Positions 59,376 through 64,000 of a DNA stretch of 64,000 bases are shown in pieces. The stretch spans positions 620,001-684,000 of the forward strand of contig OX595986.1 of the NCBI GenBank assembly GCA_951394045.1, read 5' to 3'. The notes beneath the pieces were generated by a model. The model was not told where the DNA came from. It was given only the letters and a program-made list of their open reading frames with translations, and made no database searches. Numbering within the stretch: position 1 is the first letter of the stretch; each line of letters begins with the position of its first letter. The stretch is from Nitzschia sp. DOCU1 (Eukaryota; Bacillariophyta; Bacillariophyceae; Bacillariales; Bacillariaceae). Made by a program: the position numbers and the translations under genes.

Positions 59376-61930
59376 CTAGTCTTCGTCGTCTGTATCGATC
59401 ACTTCAATGATCTCTTGCTGCCTTGCGTTTCCTGGTGGATTAGGGGCATTTTCCTGCTGCTTCATCTTCGGGTGGGTCCCATTTTGAGTCGTTGTAGAAG
59501 TGGAAAGAGATGCGGCCTTGCGCCGGCTAAACTTGGATTCTTGTTCAGGCTGCAAATCATAGGACTTGTCCGCTTTGAACATGACGCGATCCCGAGAAGA
59601 CGAAACCACCCCAGCGAACTTTTCCAGCGCCGCCTGGGTCAAACCACATAATTGAAGTTCCGTATGGGAAATGAAAGTTTCGCAACAAGGGCAACGCCAC
59701 CGGCCACCGGCCACAGATGCATGGATGAACATAAAATTCTCCAAGTCGAAGCACTATAGATAGTTGGGCGATTGAGAATCAGTTGCGTTGTTTCTGTTGC
59801 AAGGATGCGACGACCCTGGTCTTGATTCGTTTTACATACCTGAAAATGCCGACACCGTTGACCGCGGACAGGGATTTTCATTGGCTGCTTACCAATAGGA
59901 TCTATGAGAGAAAATACCAGCTTACCAACTTCACTAGTTGCACTTGATGGATCAGCATTCGTGTCATCAATGACCACAGACTGCTGATTGATATAATTCA
60001 TCGCTTTTTCAATCGATTGCTCGAGCGACAACCGCTCTAAGGAGTTGTTGCTGGGTTGCAAGATCCGCTTCGTCAAGGTAGATGAGCTCTTGTAGGAACA
60101 TAATGCCACCATAAAGAAGTACTGCGTCTTGTCGTGGCAGCACATGGCGATTCTGGTATTCTGGTTGTTGGATGTGAATTTGATATGCGCGGCCAAGTCG
60201 ACAGGATGACACTGATACTCCCACTTAGTTAAGTCATGGCTGGCCTGCTTTCGTTGATGAAGCGAAATGGGGACACCATCAACCATTAGAAACGTTCCCA
60301 TTGGCCACAAATGACATCTCGCACGTTTGTCCTTGTATTTTGGATCGATCTTGAGTGGCAACATCCGAAGTAGCAAAGCCAAATCACCTTCATTTGGCTT
60401 TAAAAACCTCTGCGGGTCCCTTTTTGCAACCCCCCACAGCTTGTCAAACGCCCTGCCCCGTATCACATTACTGGGAAGATCAAACGAGGCGGCCGTACTA
60501 GGTGTCATTGGAGACTTTTGCGGCTTTTTCCACTCTTCAATAGGGGCCCAAACAAGCCTATCAATAGGTGAAGTCACGCCCGCCTGGACGACTTGCTCCA
60601 CTTGCCAGTAAGGTTCCCACATTTCAAAGAGTCGACCAGCACCCTTGAGCATTTCGTCACTTGGATATTGCGTCCGAAAATATGCCCGAACTGGGTATCG
60701 TTCTTTCTGTGCACTGGAAATGTGGCAACATCCCTTGGCGTCGGTCTTACCATCCATCGGAAAGTCCACAGATGTCTGGGAATTTCTGGTGGTTGTTTTG
60801 GTGTCCAATGTCATGCTAGACGGCAGTATCCTAGGAGGAGCCACTTTTTGAGTTGTCGCCGTCTTGGCGATCTTTGAAGGTGGAGGCTGAAACACGGACT
60901 TTGGGTCGGTCGACGACGGCATTGTGTTGTCGTCGTCGTCCGAAATCTCCATATCTTCTGACGGTGAATCCAAACTTCGCTTATTATTTGTAGTAGCCCC
61001 GGTAGACACAGCGGTAGTACTTTCTACGGCTGCTGCTGCTGCTGCTGGTGCTGCTATGGTTGCTGGTGCTGTTACGGGTGCTGTTGGTGGTGGTGGATGA
61101 TGAACACCGTTTCTTATCGTCGACGAAGAAGAGTGGCTGCCAGTTTTCTGTTTGGCAGCTTTCTTTGCCATAGTCTCTGCTACCGTCGTCGACGTTCTTT
61201 GATATGGCGGTGGAGCCACTCCCTCAACAGGTCGCGGTGCCTGGCGAGAAGCATCCACGGATGGAGCCGGTTTTTTCTGTGATGGAAACACTTCGGGTGC
61301 CGCCAACGCTGCTTCTTCTGCGGTGGATGCTGCTGCCGCCGCAAGGCTGGCAGTGAGATGATTTTGATGATGATGCGTTTTCTGGTTGACATTGGTATTA
61401 GACGTCTTCCCATGGGACTTCCCCGCCACCTCTGCAGCTTTCTTCTTCTGATTGGAAGATGCACTGGTAAGTGTTGGCGGCGGCTTGGTCGTGGATTGAG
61501 ATTTTGACGTAGACGAACATGCGGATGGCTTGGAAGCCGTCGGCTTTGTCGAGGGGGCAGAAGCAAAAGCAGGTACCTGTCTCGTACTGGTACTGGTCGT
61601 TTGTGCATGGACCGGTCGTGCTGCCACCGCTGATGATTCGGACTGTGACTGCCCGCTCGTATCATTAGTGGCTTGCTGCAGTTTCCGCCGAATTTTCAGA
61701 ATCATGTCAAAGGCTTCCCGACGCGCCTCTGGTGAACGATCGGTATCCGTGGCAATCGCATAATGTGCATTCAAGGCAATCTCGATCCGTTCGGAAAACG
61801 AATCGGATTCAAAGCCACGGAGATCTAATTCTCGAACCAGCCGCTGTACTACGCTGGCACTCAAATGAGCGCTCTCTTTACGCTGCCGTTCGACGACACG
61901 CCTCCAAATTTTCGCGTCATTCGGCCTCAT
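59376..61930 (-). CDS. SP-RING (PIAS/Siz-like) SUMO E3 ligase candidate
   Basis: Two exons (59840-61930 and 59376-59753), 86-nt intron in phase 0; 822 residues from the ATG at 61930. The SP-RING is completed only by the splice: R-C-R-H-F-Q from exon 1 is followed by C-F-D-L-E-N-F and W-R-C-P-C-C-E-T-F in exon 2, the Cys/His ligand pattern of Siz/PIAS proteins. The N-terminus has a helical segment that could be a SAP-like domain (V-V-Q-R-L-V-R-E-L-D-L-R-G-F). A long Ser/Thr/Ala/Pro-rich linker follows (about 135-400), including a poly-Ala run. The protein ends in E-V-I-D-T-D-D-E-D, similar to the SUMO-interacting motif of PIAS proteins. Substrates are unknown; nuclear location is likely. Confidence 0.85.
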
Positions 61931-62416
61931 GATAGCGTTCGGTAAGCCGGGGAGTGGTAGAGACTGTCTTTTTGCCGAGTGGTCCAACCAAAAGGGCTCA
62001 TGGCGTAGGCCATGGCCGAATGAATGATCTGGATTTGAAAGTCTTATTTTCTCAACATCCGCGGGGGGGGGGCATCGAGAACCTTTCAGAAGACATGGAA
62101 AATGGCACCGATTCAAAAACGTGGAATCTTCCAATTTTGGATTCCAGATTCCATATAACTTTCAACAAAATCCAGTTGGGCTATTTTGATTGGAGGAGTC
62201 CGTCGTGCGTATGAAGCAATTACGTTTTGGATTTTTTGTTGGCGGGAAGTATGCCAAAAGGCCAGCGGCAGCGACTGACGTAGTACGTGGTGCGCCGAAG
62301 AAGACAAATGGTCGATGTTCTTTGGCACTTGACAACGTCTTCGATTCACAGCAGCCGACGAATTCGGTTCTGCAGATCACACCACAGATCCAACACACAT
62401 CATCTAATTTTCGACC
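61931..62416. other. divergent intergenic region with a G10 tract
   Basis: About 490 bp between the SP-RING gene (-) and the plastid protein gene (+). A run of ten G is at 62063-62072, prone to length variation and sequencing error. No gene seen. Confidence 0.45.
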
Positions 62417-63565
62417 ATGAAGGTGTACTGTGTAACGTTCCTATTTTCCCTGGTGGCAGCACCATTGGCGTCCGGCTTTTCGGTTGCCGGAATTGCCTCC
62501 GTCCATGGTGGCAGCAACAAAGTTGAGGCGCCAAAGACGGTCTTGTCCATGGCGACATGGTCCGATAGTAAGGCAGTCAAGGACTATCAAGAATTTCTTA
62601 ACAGTGGTGAACAAGAAATCGAATTAAAGAGAGACGGTCCTTCCGCCATTATCTATTCAGCTAATGGTGCCAATGAACTGGCCGAATCACTCTGGGCCAT
62701 GGGCATGGGAGACGATGTGGTGGTTACACCCGACCAAGAGTTGCCCTATGAAATCGGCGGAAGAAATGAATACCCGATCTACATCACGCTTCCACCAAAC
62801 CAAATCGCATACTTTCTTTCCAATCTTCCAGAGTCCTACAGGGCTCGATACGAGGACTTTGTCTTCATCTCCGGAGGCCAATACTTTGGAAACATTGAGG
62901 ACATCCTCAAGGAGTATGGATACTGTCGGGATTCCATGACTCAGGCCTTGATGACCGGCTTTGAGAAGACTCCCTCAGGTACTTTCAAAGATTTGAGTAC
63001 TTTTCTGGGAGCCGATGCTTCAGGCCAAGAAAAGATGGCGGGTGAATGCTCGGCCTGTGGCAAATGGGCCGGTGCTGTTTACGAACGCCTGGAAAAGAAT
63101 GCCATTCGCTGCAGTGTCGTCTTTTACAGAGATTGGCGACGCAAAATGTGGGAACGAAATATCATGGATGCCGTTTTCAATCTCGTTGGAGCTGTCCGCA
63201 ATGAACCCACCTCTCTCGCCAATGTGGCACAGTACTACGAACAAGAGGTCAGCGAAATGGTCTGGGAGATTTCCCAGCAGTTGCGAGGCTGGAAGGCCAT
63301 GACTCTGACTTATGGATTCGAAGAGAGAATGTTTGGAGTTGCCGAGAACACTGGAGCCGAAAAGCCTTGTGTCTTGATTGATGAAGTATACCCCTACATT
63401 TGGGGAAACAGAGTCTTCACCGAAGCTCCCACCTTTTTGGAATACTTGTGGTATGCCAAGGAAGAAAAAGGCCTGCTTCAAAGCGTTCAACTTCCTCCCA
63501 AGCAAAGCGCTGGAAATAGCAAAATCATGCGTCAAGGAAACATGCGTGCGGACGGTGTTGTCTAA
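62417..63565 (+). CDS. plastid-targeted protein of unknown function
   Basis: A 382-residue protein from the ATG at 62417 (CGACCATGAAGG). Residues 1-20 form a signal peptide followed by S-G-F-S-V-A-G, a diatom plastid motif. The mature part has a Gly/Ala-rich early segment (A-I-I-Y-S-A-N-G-A-N-E-L-A-E-S-L) followed by V-V-V-T-P-D-Q-E-L-P-Y-E and Y-I-T-L-P-P-N-Q. This order loosely recalls a dinucleotide-binding reductase, but there is no clear G-x-G-x-x-G. Later come C-S-A-C-G-K-W and a Trp- and Arg-rich helix (Y-R-D-W-R-R-K-M-W-E). The regular composition suggests a conserved enzyme-like fold. I do not recognise the family. Confidence 0.78.
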   Translation: MKVYCVTFLFSLVAAPLASGFSVAGIASVHGGSNKVEAPKTVLSMATWSDSKAVKDYQEFLNSGEQEIELKRDGPSAIIYSANGANELAESLWAMGMGDDVVVTPDQELPYEIGGRNEYPIYITLPPNQIAYFLSNLPESYRARYEDFVFISGGQYFGNIEDILKEYGYCRDSMTQALMTGFEKTPSGTFKDLSTFLGADASGQEKMAGECSACGKWAGAVYERLEKNAIRCSVVFYRDWRRKMWERNIMDAVFNLVGAVRNEPTSLANVAQYYEQEVSEMVWEISQQLRGWKAMTLTYGFEERMFGVAENTGAEKPCVLIDEVYPYIWGNRVFTEAPTFLEYLWYAKEEKGLLQSVQLPPKQSAGNSKIMRQGNMRADGVV

Positions 63566-63717
63566 AAGATGCATAACCCTGACACGACCGAGAACTGGAC
63601 GGGATGACCCTTTCTATGAAAATTCGGAGTATTAGACTTTACATACACATTACTCTATTTATGATGCTCGATTCGGTTTTCGAATTTTAAAAAGCCAGAG
63701 GGGAAACATCTAGCCAT
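63566..63717. other. convergent intergenic spacer
   Basis: About 150 A/T-rich bp between two converging stop codons; nothing else seen. Confidence 0.4.
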
Positions 63718-64000
63718 CTACTCAATTTCTTTCGATTTCAGCTCTTCCTTCTGAATATCCAATAGCGAGGTCTTAGCGCCAGTGTCACCAGTACTCTTCG
63801 CGGTGGCCCAAGTAAATTTGGGAATTGCAGGAATCTTTTCTTCGACAGTCTTAGTTTTTGACTTGGGCGTTCCAATCGGTGCGACTGTGCTAGCAGCCTT
63901 GGGTGTTCCAGCTGGGTCCGTGGGCTTCGGGCCACCTCCATTACTGGTGGTCATGAAAGGATCCAACCGGTCAATAGACTCGACACCCAGACGTCTTAGA
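63718..64000 (-). CDS. 3' end of an unknown gene (partial, runs off the right edge)
   Basis: The frame ending at the stop at 63718-63720 stays open to the last base of the window, giving 93 residues. An internal Met is at 63966, but the reading before it (L-R-R-L-G-V-E-S-I-D-R-L-D-P-F) looks coding, so the gene probably continues beyond the window. The visible part is Pro/Thr/Lys-rich and disordered. It ends with W-A-T-A-K-S-T..T-S-L-L-D-I-Q-K-E-E, a W-x(n)-S-L-x-x-I-Q-x-E-E pattern seen at short peptide motifs of some RNA-binding and adaptor proteins. Family unknown. Confidence 0.55.
   Translation of the reverse strand, partial: LRRLGVESIDRLDPFMTTSNGGGPKPTDPAGTPKAASTVAPIGTPKSKTKTVEEKIPAIPKFTWATAKSTGDTGAKTSLLDIQKEELKSKEIE

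Noticed and set aside
61180..61665. 161-codon His/Arg/Pro-rich frame
   Set aside because: Frame-shifted shadow, on the same strand, of the low-complexity linker of the SP-RING protein.
1..64000. CRISPR arrays, bacterial operons, rRNA or clear tRNA genes, retrotransposon polyproteins
   Set aside because: None seen; spliced genes and bipartite plastid signals show this is eukaryotic nuclear DNA.

Overview
The window is nuclear DNA from a photosynthetic stramenopile, most probably a raphid pennate diatom. Four observations support this. Proteins are intron-poor, with short GT-AG introns (67-166 nt in the ones resolved here). Plastid proteins carry bipartite pre-sequences: a signal peptide with a Phe just after the cleavage region (e.g. 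P-C-A-F, R-A-F-Q, A-F-S-F). The gene set covers sedoheptulose bisphosphatase, zeta-carotene desaturase, Tat-targeted lumen proteins and two DUF760 repeats. Finally, there are leucine-rich-repeat membrane proteins and numerous ankyrin/coiled-coil proteins of the kind seen in pennate diatoms. The species cannot be named from sequence alone.

Layout. 0-5 kb: the 3' end of an unknown gene, SBPase (-), then a repeat-rich mosaic (1.84-5.05 kb) bounded by diverged inverted repeats. It holds a broken LRR gene, a mitochondrial uS5 gene with an apparent +1 frameshift, and a perfect 37-bp inverted repeat. 5-18 kb: a two-pass membrane protein, an Mpv17-family protein, a UbiA prenyltransferase, Erv46/ERGIC3, a mitochondrial acyl carrier protein, a SMYD-like SET protein, a plastid DUF760 protein and a membrane protein with an SR-rich tail. 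19-31 kb: phosphoserine aminotransferase (two exons), the first ankyrin/coiled-coil protein, a six-exon GT60-like glycosyltransferase, a DUF4336 protein with a lumen-type signal, and a CAMK-like kinase. 32-45.5 kb: three more ankyrin/coiled-coil proteins and a pure coiled-coil protein, all on the minus strand, with RNA 3'-phosphate cyclase on the plus strand inside the run. 46-64 kb: an unknown protein, dienelactone hydrolase, a three-exon LRR membrane protein, zeta-carotene desaturase, a Tat-type lumen protein with a KOW-like tail, an unknown acidic protein, a second Mpv17-family protein, a membrane-anchored aldo-keto reductase, an SP-RING SUMO-ligase-like protein, a conserved-looking plastid protein of unknown function, and the 3' end of another gene at the right edge.

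No operon logic is expected. Functional links are loose: carbon metabolism (SBPase, PSAT), plastid lipids and pigments (UbiA, ZDS), thylakoid lumen (54.0 and 26.1 kb), secretory pathway (Erv46). The most distinctive feature is the group of four paralogous ankyrin/coiled-coil genes between 21.8 and 45.5 kb. They share one N-terminal ankyrin module but have coiled coils of very different lengths, and look like a locally expanded lineage-specific family. Many start codons were moved from the longest open frame to the first ATG with a good context. Spliced models were built by eye from GT-AG sites and frame continuity.
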